Assembly (NCBI GenBank): GCA_030655315.1
Contig: JAURVT010000043.1
Coordinates: 248,001-312,000, forward strand
Direction: 5' to 3'
DNA from: Nocardioidaceae bacterium
GTDB taxonomy: Bacteria; Actinomycetota; Actinomycetes; Propionibacteriales; Nocardioidaceae
Length of the DNA: 64,000 nt
Within the stretch, counting starts at the first letter, position 1. Each line of letters starts with the position of its first letter. Shown here one piece after another: positions 43,880 through 57,663 of this stretch. The notes beneath the pieces are model-generated. The model searched no databases. It had not been told where the DNA came from and saw only the letters and a program-made list of their open reading frames with translations. The translations under genes were made by a program, and so were the position numbers.

Positions 43880-44284
43880 TCAGACGGACTCGGCTCCGTC
43901 GGCCTTGACGGCGAAGACGGGGCAGGTGGCGTCGAGGATGAGGCGCTGGGCGACGCTGCCCATGAAGAGCTTGCCGACGGGGCTGCGGCGACGCAGCCCG
44001 ATGACCAGCAGCGACGCGCTCACCTCCGTGGCGACGTCGAGGATGCCGTCGGCGACGTCGGCACCCACCACCTGACGCACCTCGTGCTCCACGCCCAGCT
44101 CGGCCATCTGCGACTCGAGGGCCACCATGTGCTCCGAGGTCGCGAACGCGGTGTCGACGAACGAGTCGCCGCGCGTGCCGTTGACCACGATCAGCTTCTC
44201 GCCACGCAGGCCGGCCTCGGCCACCCCGTAGCTCAGTGCTGCCTTGCCGTACTCGTCGGGCGTGTAGCCCACCACGATGCTCAT
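43880..44284 (-). CDS. Universal stress protein (UspA family)
   Basis: 134 residues, a single Usp domain. SIVVGYTPDEYGKAAL is the first strand and helix; the ATP-binding signature G-2x-G-9x-G(S/T) appears in the form GLRRRSPVGKLFMGSVAQRLILDATCPV (residues about 97-124), with the first glycine pattern slightly changed (RRRSPVG). It starts 19 bases after the tctA stop on the same strand, so it is likely cotranscribed with the carboxylate transporter. Usp proteins of this kind bind ATP and accompany transporters in several actinobacteria; a regulatory role for the transporter is inference. Confidence 0.88.
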   Translation of the reverse strand: MSIVVGYTPDEYGKAALSYGVAEAGLRGEKLIVVNGTRGDSFVDTAFATSEHMVALESQMAELGVEHEVRQVVGADVADGILDVATEVSASLLVIGLRRRSPVGKLFMGSVAQRLILDATCPVFAVKADGAESV

Positions 44285-44303
44285 CTGGACTGCCTCTCGG
44301 TGC

Positions 44304-45827
44304 TCATGCGTCGATCTTCTCTCGTTCCGCGTCCGACGGGTCGTCGGACGCGCCGCTGCGGCCCCGCATCAGCAGCGGGACGAGCAGCACCAGGGCCAGG
44401 ATGACGTACACCGCGATCGCGAGGGGCTCGCTGACCAGCGCGGTGGCGTCGCCGCCGGAGAGCTGCAGCGCCTCGCGCAGCTTGACCTCCATGAGCGGGC
44501 CGAGGATGACCCCCAGGATCAGCGGCAGCACCGGGATCGCGAAGCGGCGCATCGCGAACCCGAGGAGGCCGAAGACCAGGAGCAGCCCGATGTCGAAGGC
44601 CTGCTGGTTCACCGAGTAGGCGCCCAGCGAGGCGAAGAACAGGATGCCGGCGTAGAGGTACGGGCGCGGCACCTGCAGCAGCTTGGCCCAGACCGGGGCG
44701 AGCGGGAGGTTCAGCACCAGCAGCAGGAAGTTGCCGATCAGCAGGCTGGCCAGCAGCGTCCAGACGAGGTCGCCGTTGGTCGAGAGCAGCTGGGGCCCGG
44801 GCTGGATGCCGTAGCCCTGCATCGCGGCCAGCATGATCGTCGCGGTGGCCGTGACGGGCAGGCCGAGCGCGAGAAGCGGCACGAAGGTGCCCGCGGCCGA
44901 GGCGTTGTTGGCCGCTTCGGGTCCGGCGACACCCTCGATCGCGCCCTTGCCGAACTCGCCGGAGTTCTTGGACAGCTTGCGCTCGAGCACGTACGACAGG
45001 AACGTCGGCGTCTCGGCGCCACCGGCGGGGATGGCGCCGAACGGAAAGCCGAGCGCGGTGCCGCGCATCCACGGGCCCCAGGAGCGCTTCCAGTCGGCCT
45101 TGCCCATGAAGGGCTGCCCGACCGGGATGATCTCGGCCGGCACGCGCCGCAGGTGCGCCGCGACCCAGAGGGTCTCGCCGAGGGCGAAGATCCCCACCGC
45201 GACGACGACGATGTCGAGGCCGTCGGCGAGCAGCGGCAGGCCGAACGTCAGCCGCGGCTGGGCCGTCGACAGGTCGATGCCGACGATGCCGATGGCCAGG
45301 CCCACGAACAGGGCGATGAAGCCGCGCAGCTTGGAGGTGCCGAGGACCGCCGTCACCAGGACCATCGCCATCACCATCACGGCGAAGTACGACGGTGCGC
45401 CGAGCTTGACCGCGATGCCCGCCAGCGCGGGAGCGGCGAACGCCACGAGGAGCGTGCCGATGGTGCCGGCGATGAAGGAGCCGATGGCCGCCGTGGCCAG
45501 CGCCTGCGAGGCACGTCCGGCCTTGGCCATCTTGTTGCCCTCGATGGCCGTCATCACCGAGGAGGACTCCCCCGGAGTGTTCAGCAGGATCGACGTGGTC
45601 GAGCCGCCGTACATGCCGCCGTAGTAGATGCCGGCGAACATGATGAAGGCCTGGGTGGGCCCGAGGCCGTAGGTGACGGGCAGCAGCAGCGCCACCGCCA
45701 TGGCCGGGCCGATGCCCGGGAGGACGCCGACGAAGGTGCCGAGGAAGACGCCGATCGCGGCGAACAGCAGGTTCATCGGGGTCAGTGCCTCGGCGAAGCC
45801 TCCGCCGAGCAGGGAGAGGGTCTCCAT
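44304..45827 (-). CDS. tctA: Tripartite tricarboxylate transporter, large permease TctA
   Basis: 507 residues with about ten to twelve membrane helices. The N-terminus [28 protein letters not shown] and [22 protein letters not shown] are the TctA signatures, repeated in the second half as [23 protein letters not shown]. TctA is the main membrane channel of the periplasmic-binding-protein-dependent secondary transporter for citrate and related carboxylates, driven by an ion gradient. Its ATG shares one base with the tctB stop (TGATG). Regulation is probably by the divergent CitAB-type two-component system. Confidence 0.95.
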   Translation of the reverse strand: METLSLLGGGFAEALTPMNLLFAAIGVFLGTFVGVLPGIGPAMAVALLLPVTYGLGPTQAFIMFAGIYYGGMYGGSTTSILLNTPGESSSVMTAIEGNKMAKAGRASQALATAAIGSFIAGTIGTLLVAFAAPALAGIAVKLGAPSYFAVMVMAMVLVTAVLGTSKLRGFIALFVGLAIGIVGIDLSTAQPRLTFGLPLLADGLDIVVVAVGIFALGETLWVAAHLRRVPAEIIPVGQPFMGKADWKRSWGPWMRGTALGFPFGAIPAGGAETPTFLSYVLERKLSKNSGEFGKGAIEGVAGPEAANNASAAGTFVPLLALGLPVTATATIMLAAMQGYGIQPGPQLLSTNGDLVWTLLASLLIGNFLLLVLNLPLAPVWAKLLQVPRPYLYAGILFFASLGAYSVNQQAFDIGLLLVFGLLGFAMRRFAIPVLPLILGVILGPLMEVKLREALQLSGGDATALVSEPLAIAVYVILALVLLVPLLMRGRSGASDDPSDAEREKIDA

Positions 45828-46351
45828 CAGAGCACCCCGTCCAGGATGCCGGGCGTGAGCGGGATGCCCAGCACGACGTAGAAGAAGTACCAGCTGCCGA
45901 CCGAGAGGACCGCGCCGACGACGAGGTCGCGCAGGATCGTCCGGCTGCCGAGCGCCCAGGCGGCGCCGGCGAACAGCAGCCCGCCGGTGATGGCCCAGCC
46001 GAGCAGGTCGACGAGGACGATGTTGGCCACGAAGACGCCGAGCAGGCGGAGCACCGTCTGCCAGTCGGTCTTCTGGCTGAGGTCGACGTCCTCGCCGCCC
46101 TCGGCCTCGGGCTCGTCGCCGCGGACCGTCGCGACGGCCAGCAGCACGCCGAGCACGATCAGCACGGCGCCGATGCAGTAGGGGAAGAACTTCGGGCCGA
46201 CCGGGTCGGCGAAGCCCACGTTGAGGCGGGCGGCGTCGAACAGGACGTAGGCGCCCATCACGACGAGCCCGCCAGACACGGCCAGCTGGCCGCGGTCCAG
46301 GCCCTTGTCCGGCGGCGCGTCGGTGCGCGGTGGTGTGGTCTCGGTGCTCAC
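45827..46351 (-). CDS. tctB: Tripartite tricarboxylate transporter, small permease TctB
   Basis: 174 residues from GTG 46351, overlapping the tctC stop (GTGA); the longer frame upstream is within tctC. Four membrane helices: [64 protein letters not shown] plus [15 protein letters not shown], and a last hairpin [37 protein letters not shown] is the family motif. It assembles with TctA; its function in transport is structural or regulatory. Confidence 0.92.
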   Translation of the reverse strand: MSTETTPPRTDAPPDKGLDRGQLAVSGGLVVMGAYVLFDAARLNVGFADPVGPKFFPYCIGAVLIVLGVLLAVATVRGDEPEAEGGEDVDLSQKTDWQTVLRLLGVFVANIVLVDLLGWAITGGLLFAGAAWALGSRTILRDLVVGAVLSVGSWYFFYVVLGIPLTPGILDGVL

Positions 46352-47346
46352 AGCAGTCCCAGCTCCTCGAGGGTGGAGGACACCCGTTCGTCCTGCTCGG
46401 TCAGGAAGGTCTCGTACTCGTCGCCCGTGCGGAACCGGTCGGTCCAGCCGTTGCGCTCGAGGGCCTCGCGCCACTCGGGGGTGTCGCGCATCTCCGAGAG
46501 GTAGTCGATGTACTGGTCGCGGCGCTCGTCGGTGATCCCCGGAGGGGCGAGCACGCCGCGCCAGTTGGTGAAGACCAGGTCGATGTCGGACTCCTGGAGG
46601 GTGGGCACGTCCGCGAGCTCGTCGACGGGCGAGCGCTCCCCGCCCGACATCGCGAGCACGCGCAGCTCGCCCGAGGCGACCTGGCCCGCGAGCTCGCCGG
46701 GGCCGGAGAACCCGACGTCGATCTTCTCGCCGAGCAGTCCCGACGTGAGGGGGCCGCCGCCGTCGTACGTCGTGTACGAGACGTCGCGCGGGTCGATGTC
46801 GAGGGTGCTGGCCAGCTGCATCGGGAACAGGTGGTCCGGACCGCCCGGGGAGGATCCGCCGCCGACCTTGACCGACGACGGGTCGGCCTTCCAGGCCTCG
46901 ACGAAGTCCTGCACGTCCTCGAACGGGGAGTCGGCCGGGACGAAGATGCCCTCCTGCTCCTCGATCAGCTGCGCGACGGGCGTCGCGTCCTGGAGCCGGT
47001 AGTCGGCGCCGAAGGAGTACAGGGAGCCGACGACGCCGAGCCCGACGGTCATGATCGTGCTGGTGTTGCCCTCCTCGTTCATCAGGCGGGCCATGGCGAC
47101 CGAGCCGCCGGCGCCGATGAGGTTGCGCACCTCGAAGCTGCCGCCGGTGATGTCGTCCTCCTCCATGATCCGGACCGCGGTGCGGCCGGTGAGGTCGTAG
47201 CCACCGCCGGGGCTGTTCGGGATCAGCATCTCGAGGTCACGGGTCGGGTCGCCGCGGGTCACGCCGCACGCGGCGAGGGTCGTGGCCGCGACGGCGACCA
47301 CGACGAGTCGGGTGAGCACCCGGGTGGGTGTCCAGGGCAAAGGCAT
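46348..47346 (-). CDS. tctC: Tripartite tricarboxylate transporter substrate-binding lipoprotein TctC
   Basis: 332 residues from ATG 47346 with a strong GGAGG site. Lipobox LAAC at about residues 25-28 ([11 protein letters not shown]). [21 protein letters not shown] is the conserved N-terminal ligand loop, [13 protein letters not shown] the second, and [28 protein letters not shown] the third, all typical of the Bug/TctC family that binds carboxylates such as citrate, tartrate or aromatic acids. First gene of tctCBA-usp. The gap to the divergent sensor kinase gene is only 37 bases, so the sensor's promoter must lie inside or next to the tctC start. Confidence 0.93.
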   Translation of the reverse strand: MPLPWTPTRVLTRLVVVAVAATTLAACGVTRGDPTRDLEMLIPNSPGGGYDLTGRTAVRIMEEDDITGGSFEVRNLIGAGGSVAMARLMNEEGNTSTIMTVGLGVVGSLYSFGADYRLQDATPVAQLIEEQEGIFVPADSPFEDVQDFVEAWKADPSSVKVGGGSSPGGPDHLFPMQLASTLDIDPRDVSYTTYDGGGPLTSGLLGEKIDVGFSGPGELAGQVASGELRVLAMSGGERSPVDELADVPTLQESDIDLVFTNWRGVLAPPGITDERRDQYIDYLSEMRDTPEWREALERNGWTDRFRTGDEYETFLTEQDERVSSTLEELGLL

Positions 47347-47383
47347 GCGTTCCTCCAAGGTCGGCAGGTGCGACGATGCCCTG

Positions 47384-49036
47384 GTGACGTGGTCCGCGTC
47401 ACGCTTGTGCACGCAGTGGAGGTTGTGGTCGTTGCGTACGTCGTCCCGTCGCTGGTTGCGGCCGACGCTCGCGCGCCAGTTCCTGCTCCTCCAGGTGGGC
47501 GTCCTGGCGCTCGTCCTGCTCGCCGTGTTCGCCTACTCGATCCGCACCGCGCAGGTCGACTTCCGCGACGTCCGGGGCCAGGCCATGCGGGCGAGCGCCG
47601 AGCGGCTGGCCACCAGCGCCGTCGTCCGTGACCGGATCGGTGCCTCGGACGCGGCCCTGACGCTCGCGCCCAGCCTGGTGAACGCCGTCGACCTCTCGAC
47701 CGCGAGCGTCAGCTACGTCGTCGACGTGCGGGGGCGCGTCCTGGCGGCGTCCGACCCCACGCTCGTCGACACCCGTCCGGACCTCGGTGACAGCGACGCG
47801 CTCGAGGGACGCGGGTGGAGCGGCGACGTGCAGTACGCGGGCGAGCGGGCCGTCGCCGCGCACGCCCCGGTGCTCAGCGCGCAGGACGGCTCGTTGCTCG
47901 GCCTCGCGGTCGTCGCCGAGGACTACCCGTCGCTCGGCCAGCAGGTCCGGGCGTCCGCGGGCGACCTGCTCGTCTTCCTCGGCCTCGGTGCCCTGCTCGG
48001 CCTGGCCGGGTCGATCGCGCTGTCGGCGCTGATCCGTCGGCGCACGCGCGGGCTGGAGCCGTCGGAGATCGCGACGCTGGCCGAGCACCGGGAGGCGCTC
48101 CTGCACAGCATCCGCGAGGGCGTCGTCGCGGTGAACCCCGAGGGCGTGGTCAGCGTGCTCAACGACAGCGCCCGCGAGCTGCTCGACCTGCCCCCCGACG
48201 CCGTCGGACGTCCGCTCGCGGACCTGGACCTGCCGGTGGCGGTGCGCGAGGCGCTCACCGAGGAGACCGACGCCCCCGACCGGGTGGTCGTGGTGGGCGG
48301 GCGCGCGGTGGTGCTCAACCGGCAGCGGGCGAGCAGCCCGACCGGCGCCGAGGTCGGTACGGTCACCACGTTGCGCGACCGCACCGAGCTGCTGGCCCTG
48401 CAGAGCCAGCTCGACGCGACCCGCAGCGTGACCGACGCCCTGCGGTCGCAGACGCACGAGTTCGCCAACCGGCTGCACACCATCCACGGGCTGGTGCAGC
48501 TCGAGGAGTACGACGAGGTGGGACGCTTCATCGGCGCGCTGAGCCGCCAGCGCGCGGAGATCAACGACGCGGTCACGCAGATGATCCTCGACCCGACCGT
48601 CGCCGCGCTGATCGTCGCCAAGACCAGCGCCGTGCTGGAGGCCGGGCTCGAGCTGGCCGTGGCGCCCGGCTCGCACCTCGGCCGGCTCGGCAGCGGGCTC
48701 GCGTCCGACGTGACGACGGTGGTGGGCAACCTCGTCGACAACGCGGTGGACGCCACCCGCGCGGCGGGCGGCACGCGCGTGGAGGTGCGCCTGGACGACG
48801 ACGGACGGGTGGTGCGCGTCGTCGTCCGCGACGAGGGCGCCGGGCTCCCCGACGACCCGTCGGCGCTGTTCCAGCGCGGGTGGTCCACCAAGGACGCTGA
48901 GGTGGCCGGGCGCGGGATCGGGCTGTCGCTCGTGCAGATGGTGTGCGAGCGGCGCGGCGGCAGCGTCGTCGCCGAGAACGACCACGGCGCGGTGTTCACC
49001 GCGCTGGTGCCCCACGGGGAGGTGCGCCGTGGCTGA
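47384..49036 (+). CDS. CitA/DcuS-type sensor histidine kinase
   Basis: 550 residues from GTG 47384; several TTG codons a little downstream (before the first helix) are possible alternatives. Two membrane helices (about 30-50 and 195-215: LLLQVGVLALVLLAVFAY, LLVFLGLGALLGLAGSIALSAL) flank an extracytoplasmic PAS-like sCache domain (RGQAMRASAERLATSAVVRDRI). A cytoplasmic PAS (LLHSIREGVVAVNPEGVVSVLND) precedes the SpoOB-type phosphoacceptor RSQTHEFANRLHTIHGL and an HATPase (NLVDNAVDA, GRGIGLSLVQ). This architecture senses external carboxylates such as citrate or fumarate. Divergent from tctCBA, which it most likely controls with the next gene. Confidence 0.92.
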   Translation: MTWSASRLCTQWRLWSLRTSSRRWLRPTLARQFLLLQVGVLALVLLAVFAYSIRTAQVDFRDVRGQAMRASAERLATSAVVRDRIGASDAALTLAPSLVNAVDLSTASVSYVVDVRGRVLAASDPTLVDTRPDLGDSDALEGRGWSGDVQYAGERAVAAHAPVLSAQDGSLLGLAVVAEDYPSLGQQVRASAGDLLVFLGLGALLGLAGSIALSALIRRRTRGLEPSEIATLAEHREALLHSIREGVVAVNPEGVVSVLNDSARELLDLPPDAVGRPLADLDLPVAVREALTEETDAPDRVVVVGGRAVVLNRQRASSPTGAEVGTVTTLRDRTELLALQSQLDATRSVTDALRSQTHEFANRLHTIHGLVQLEEYDEVGRFIGALSRQRAEINDAVTQMILDPTVAALIVAKTSAVLEAGLELAVAPGSHLGRLGSGLASDVTTVVGNLVDNAVDATRAAGGTRVEVRLDDDGRVVRVVVRDEGAGLPDDPSALFQRGWSTKDAEVAGRGIGLSLVQMVCERRGGSVVAENDHGAVFTALVPHGEVRRG

Positions 49037-49697
49037 CGTCGTGGTGGTCGAGGACGACTTCATGGTGGCCGCGATCCACGCGAAGTTCGTCGCGCGGGTG
49101 CCGGACCACGAGGTGGTGGCGAGCGTGCGCACCGGCGCCGAGGCGTTGGAGGCGGTCGCGTCGCTGGAGCCCGACGTGGTGCTGCTCGACGTGCACCTGC
49201 CGGACATGACCGGCATCGAGGTGCTGCGCCGGCTCCGGGCCACCGGGAGCACCGCGGAGGTCGTCGTGGTGACCGCCGCCCGCGAGGCCGACACGGTGCG
49301 CGCCGCGCTCCACGGCGGGGCCGCGGCCTACCTGATCAAGCCGTTCGAGTTCGAGGACCTCGCGACCCGGCTGGGCGAGCTCGCCCGCCGCCGCGAGGCG
49401 CTCGCGTCGGGCCCGACCGACCAGGGCGCCGTCGACGCGCTGTTCGGCGCCGGCCCCGTCGGCCGTCCCGCGGGGGCCGAGCCGCCCAAGGGCCTCAGCG
49501 CCCCGACGCAGGACCTCGTGGTCGCCGCCCTGCGCGAGCACGGCGAGCTCTCGGCCGCCGAGTGCGGCGAGCACGTCGGCCTGTCGCGCGTCAGCGCCCG
49601 CCGCTACCTCGAGCACCTCGTCACCTCCGGCCGCGCGCAGGTCCGTCTGCGCTACGGCCGCACCGGCCGCCCCGAGCGCCGCTACTCCCCCCTCTGA
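49029..49697 (+). CDS. CitB/DcuR-type response regulator
   Basis: 222 residues from GTG 49029, overlapping the kinase by 8 bases. Receiver domain: VVVVEDDFMV acidic pocket, LLDVHLPD with phospho-Asp at about residue 54, VTAA, LIKPF with the conserved Lys. A linker rich in Gly/Pro leads to a C-terminal helix-turn-helix (ELSAAECGEHVGLSRVSARRYLEHLVTSGRAQVRLRY), as in CitB/DcuR. It should activate tctCBA in response to the carboxylate sensed by its kinase partner. Followed by a 718-base non-coding repeat region. Confidence 0.93.
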   Translation: MADVVVVEDDFMVAAIHAKFVARVPDHEVVASVRTGAEALEAVASLEPDVVLLDVHLPDMTGIEVLRRLRATGSTAEVVVVTAAREADTVRAALHGGAAAYLIKPFEFEDLATRLGELARRREALASGPTDQGAVDALFGAGPVGRPAGAEPPKGLSAPTQDLVVAALREHGELSAAECGEHVGLSRVSARRYLEHLVTSGRAQVRLRYGRTGRPERRYSPL

Positions 49698-49722
49698 CCT
49701 CCCCTCTCTCCTCCCCCTCCCG

Positions 49723-49802
49723 CCGAGCGGCGCAAGTTCGTCGGTTACCGGGTGGTAGGGCGACTGTTCTGCGCCGCTCGGCGGCGGGTTTGCGCCGCTC
49801 GG
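49723..49802 (+). repeat. 80-base palindromic unit, copy 1
   Basis: The 12-base core TGCGCC(G/A)CTCGG occurs inverted at 49723-49734 and direct at 49770-49781 and 49791-49802. Inverted-to-direct spacing is 47 bases and direct-to-direct 21 bases. The inverted pair can form a hairpin. The interior begins GTTCGTCGGTTACC, similar to the reverse complement of copy 4. The 718-base gap 49698-50415 holds only these units and GC-rich spacers; no gene is seen. Confidence 0.8.
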
Positions 49803-49905
49803 GGGTCGGGGCTCGGCGCGGACGGGTCTGCGGTGCGTCCACCGTCCCCTCCCGGCCGGCCGGCCGTTCCGCGCGTGCACCTGCTCCCCGCCGCCGCTCC
49901 TTTCG

Positions 49906-49985
49906 CCGAGTGGCGCAAAATCGGGGTGGCCGACGCGTGTCGCGCCCGGTTTTGCGCCACCCGGGCACACGTTTGCGCCACTCGG
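49906..49985 (+). repeat. 80-base palindromic unit, copy 2
   Basis: Core inverted at 49906-49917, direct at 49953-49964 (one change, CACCCGG) and 49974-49985. Same 47/21 spacing as copy 1, and it starts 183 bases after it. The interior shares GTGGCCGACGCG and TGTCGCGCCCGGTT with copy 3, so copies 2 and 3 are the closest pair. Confidence 0.8.
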
Positions 49986-50090
49986 GACGTCAGGGCGCGG
50001 CGGGGACCGGGTAGGCGGGACGTCGGCGTCCGGCCGGCTGTCCGTCCCGCCCCGCGCGTGCCCCCGCTCCCATCGGGGCAACCCCTTTCG

Positions 50091-50149
50091 CCGAGTGGCG
50101 CAAGTTCGGGGTGACCGACGCGTGTCGCGCCCGGTTTTGCGCCACTCGA
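50091..50149 (+). repeat. Palindromic unit, copy 3 (last core missing)
   Basis: Core inverted at 50091-50102 and direct at 50138-50149 (last base changed), spacing 47. It begins 185 bases after copy 2; the spacer before it resembles the one before copy 2 (shared CGCGCGTGC...GCTCC), so copies 1-3 look like a 184-base tandem array. The third core expected at about 50159 is absent. Confidence 0.75.
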
Positions 50150-50307
50150 CGTGGTGGACCGGCGCGGGTGAGCAGGCGAGCGGGAGGACAGCGAAGCCGG
50201 CCGGTGACGGCACCGGCTACCGTCCCGTCCCCGCCGCGCCCTTCCGATCGGGTGCCCCACCACGTCGTGCAGGCACGCACCGACCCGTCCTCACCGCACC
50301 CACCACG

Positions 50308-50387
50308 CCGAGCGGCGCAAACCGTCCGCCGAGCGGCGCAAGCTCGTCGGTCTACTCCCGGGTAACCGACCACTTTGCGCCGCTCGG
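50308..50387 (-). repeat. 80-base palindromic unit, copy 4, reversed
   Basis: Inverted cores at 50308-50319 and 50329-50340 and a direct core at 50376-50387: the mirror image of copies 1 and 2 with the same 21 and 47 spacing. The interior reads in reverse complement as GTCGGTTACCCGGG, matching copy 1. It ends 28 bases beyond the argH stop and could act as the terminator of the arg operon. Confidence 0.8.
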
Positions 50388-50415
50388 CGGGAACGGACGG
50401 AGCGGGGGCGGTGGG

Positions 50416-53262
<2,847 letters not shown>

Positions 53263-53263
<1 letters not shown>

Positions 53264-54459
53264 CACGCGGACTCCCCCACCTGGGTCAGGACGTCGCGCA
53301 GCACGCGGACGGCGTGGTCGGCGTCGTCCTCGGTGAGGACGAGCGGCGGCACGAGCCGCAGGCGCGACGGGCCGGTCGCGTTGGTGATCAGCCCGGCCTC
53401 GAGCGCGGCGGCGTAGACCTTCGGACCCACCTCGGCCGCGAGGCCGACGCCGATCAGGAGGCCGCGGCCGCTGACGTCGGTGACGAGCGGGTGGTCGGAC
53501 AGCCCGTCGCGCAGGCGCTCGCCGATCTTGGCGGCGTGGTCGAGCAGGCCGTCCGCCTCGATCACGTCGATGACGGCCAGCGCCGCCGCGGCCGCGACGG
53601 GATTGCCCCCGAAGGTGGTGCCGTGGTTGCCGGGGCCGAGCAGGGAGCCGGCCTCGCCGATCGCCACGCACGCGCCGATCGGGATGCCCCCGCCCAGGCC
53701 CTTGGCCAGCGTGACCAGGTCGGGCACGACGCCCTCCTCGGTGTGCGCGAACCAGGTACCGGTGCGGCCCATCCCGGACTGCACCTCGTCGATCCAGAGC
53801 AGCGCGCCGGCGGCCGTGCAGGCCTCCCGGGCCGCCCGCAGGTAGCCCTCGGGCGGGACGACGGCGCCGGCCTCGCCCTGGATCGGCTCCAGGACGACGG
53901 CCGCGGTGTCGGTGTCGACGGCCGCGCGCAGGGCGTCGGCGTCGCCGTACGGCACCCAGACCACGTCGCCGGGCAGCGGCTCGAACGGCTCGCGGTACGC
54001 GGCCTTGGACGTCAGGGCGAGCGCGCCCAGGGTGCGTCCGTGGAACGCGCCCTCGGCAGCGACGATCCTGGTGCGCCCGGTGCGACGGCTCACCTTGAAG
54101 GCGGCTTCGTTGGCCTCGGCACCGGAGTTGGCGAAGAAGACCCGACTCGCGGTGCCCTGCTGGCCGAGCAGGCCCAGCAGGCGCTCGGCGAGCCGGACCT
54201 GCGGCTCGGTGGCGAAGAAGTTCGACACGTGCCCCAGCGTCGAGAGCTGGGTGGTGACGGCCTCGACCAGCGCGGGGTGCGCGTGGCCCAGCGCGTTGAC
54301 GGCGATGCCGCCGAGGAGGTCGAGGTACTCGCGGCCGTCGGCGTCCCACACGCGGGCGCCCTCGCCGCGCACGAGCACCCGGGCGGGCGGCCCGAAGGTG
54401 TTCATCACGGCGTGCTCGTAGCGGCCGGACCACTCCTGGCCGGTGGTCTGCTCGGTCAT
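53263..54459 (-). CDS. argD: Acetylornithine aminotransferase
   Basis: 398 residues from ATG 54459, overlapping argB by 4 bases. PLP enzyme of class [71 protein letters not shown] and the PLP-lysine motif [14 protein letters not shown]. It transfers the amino group from glutamate to N-acetylglutamate semialdehyde. It may also serve in lysine synthesis as succinyl-DAP aminotransferase, as known for ArgD elsewhere. Normal length. Confidence 0.96.
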
Positions 54460-55394
54460 GCGTTTCCCCTCAGCGCGGTGCGGACGAGGGTCTCCACGCC
54501 GGGCAGCACCTGCGTGCCGACGCCCTCGTCGGTGAAGATCTCGAGCAGGACGGCGTGCGGCTCGCGTCCGTCGACGACGGTGGCGCGCGGCACGCCCTGC
54601 TGCACGGCGCTCAGGCAGGCACCCATCTTGGGCACCATGCCCGAGGCCAGCGTCGGCATGATCTCGGCCAGCGCCTCGGGGCTGATCTCCTTGATCACGT
54701 CGTCGCTGTCGGGCCAGTCGCGGTACAGCCCCTCGACGTCGGTGAGCACCAACAGCTTCTCGGCGCCGAGCGCCACCGCGAGCGCCGCGGCGGCGGTGTC
54801 GGCGTTGACGTTGTGCACCAGGCCGTCGTCGTCGGGGGCGACCGAGGACACCACAGGGATGCGTCCGGCGTCGATCAGGTCGCGGACCGCCTCGGGCCGC
54901 ACGCTCTTGACCTCGCCGACGAGGCCGAGGTCGACCTCCTCGCCGTCGACGATGGAGTTGGTGCGCTCGGCGGTGAACAGCCCGGCGTCCTCGCCCGACA
55001 GGCCGACCGCGAGCGGACCGTGCTCGTTGAGCAGCCCGACGAGCTCGCGCCCGACCTGACCCACCAGCACCATCCGCACGATCTCCATCGCCTCGGGGGT
55101 CGTGACACGCAGGCCACCCTTGAACTCCGACGCGATGCCGACGCGGTCGAGCATCTTCGAGATCTGTGGGCCGCCGCCGTGCACCACGACGGGCTTGAAG
55201 CCGGCGTAGCGCAGGAAGACGATGTCCTCGGCGAACGCCCGCTTCAGGGTGTCGTCGGTCATCGCGTTGCCGCCGTACTTCACCACGATCGTGCGGCCGT
55301 GGTAGCGCTTCATCCAGGGCAGCGCCTCGGCGAGGGTGACGGCCTTGGCCGTCGCCTTCTTCCAGTCGGCGAGCCCGGCTGAGTGGTCGGTCAT
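54456..55394 (-). CDS. argB: Acetylglutamate kinase
   Basis: 312 residues from ATG 55394 with AGGAA upstream. Amino-acid-kinase fold: [13 protein letters not shown] (ATP Lys), [62 protein letters not shown] and GGMVPK-like [10 protein letters not shown]. The N-terminal 30 residues ([26 protein letters not shown]) match the helix of arginine-inhibited hexameric kinases, so feedback inhibition by arginine is expected. It phosphorylates N-acetylglutamate. 10 bases separate it from the argJ stop. Confidence 0.96.
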   Translation of the reverse strand: MTDHSAGLADWKKATAKAVTLAEALPWMKRYHGRTIVVKYGGNAMTDDTLKRAFAEDIVFLRYAGFKPVVVHGGGPQISKMLDRVGIASEFKGGLRVTTPEAMEIVRMVLVGQVGRELVGLLNEHGPLAVGLSGEDAGLFTAERTNSIVDGEEVDLGLVGEVKSVRPEAVRDLIDAGRIPVVSSVAPDDDGLVHNVNADTAAAALAVALGAEKLLVLTDVEGLYRDWPDSDDVIKEISPEALAEIMPTLASGMVPKMGACLSAVQQGVPRATVVDGREPHAVLLEIFTDEGVGTQVLPGVETLVRTALRGNA

Positions 55395-55404
55395 GGCTGG
55401 TTCC

Positions 55405-57628
<2,224 letters not shown>

Positions 57629-57663
57629 AACTCGTCTCCACCCGGCGTGTCGGGAGGCGCGGG

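Noticed and set aside
49621-50373. Several overlapping open frames of 100-170 codons in the repeat region
   Set aside because: Arg/Ala-rich frames on both strands over repeat units, with recurring peptides from the repeat; coding signals are absent.
49723-50387. CRISPR array
   Set aside because: The repeated cores are short, palindromic, in both orientations and not separated by uniform unique spacers; no cas gene is present.
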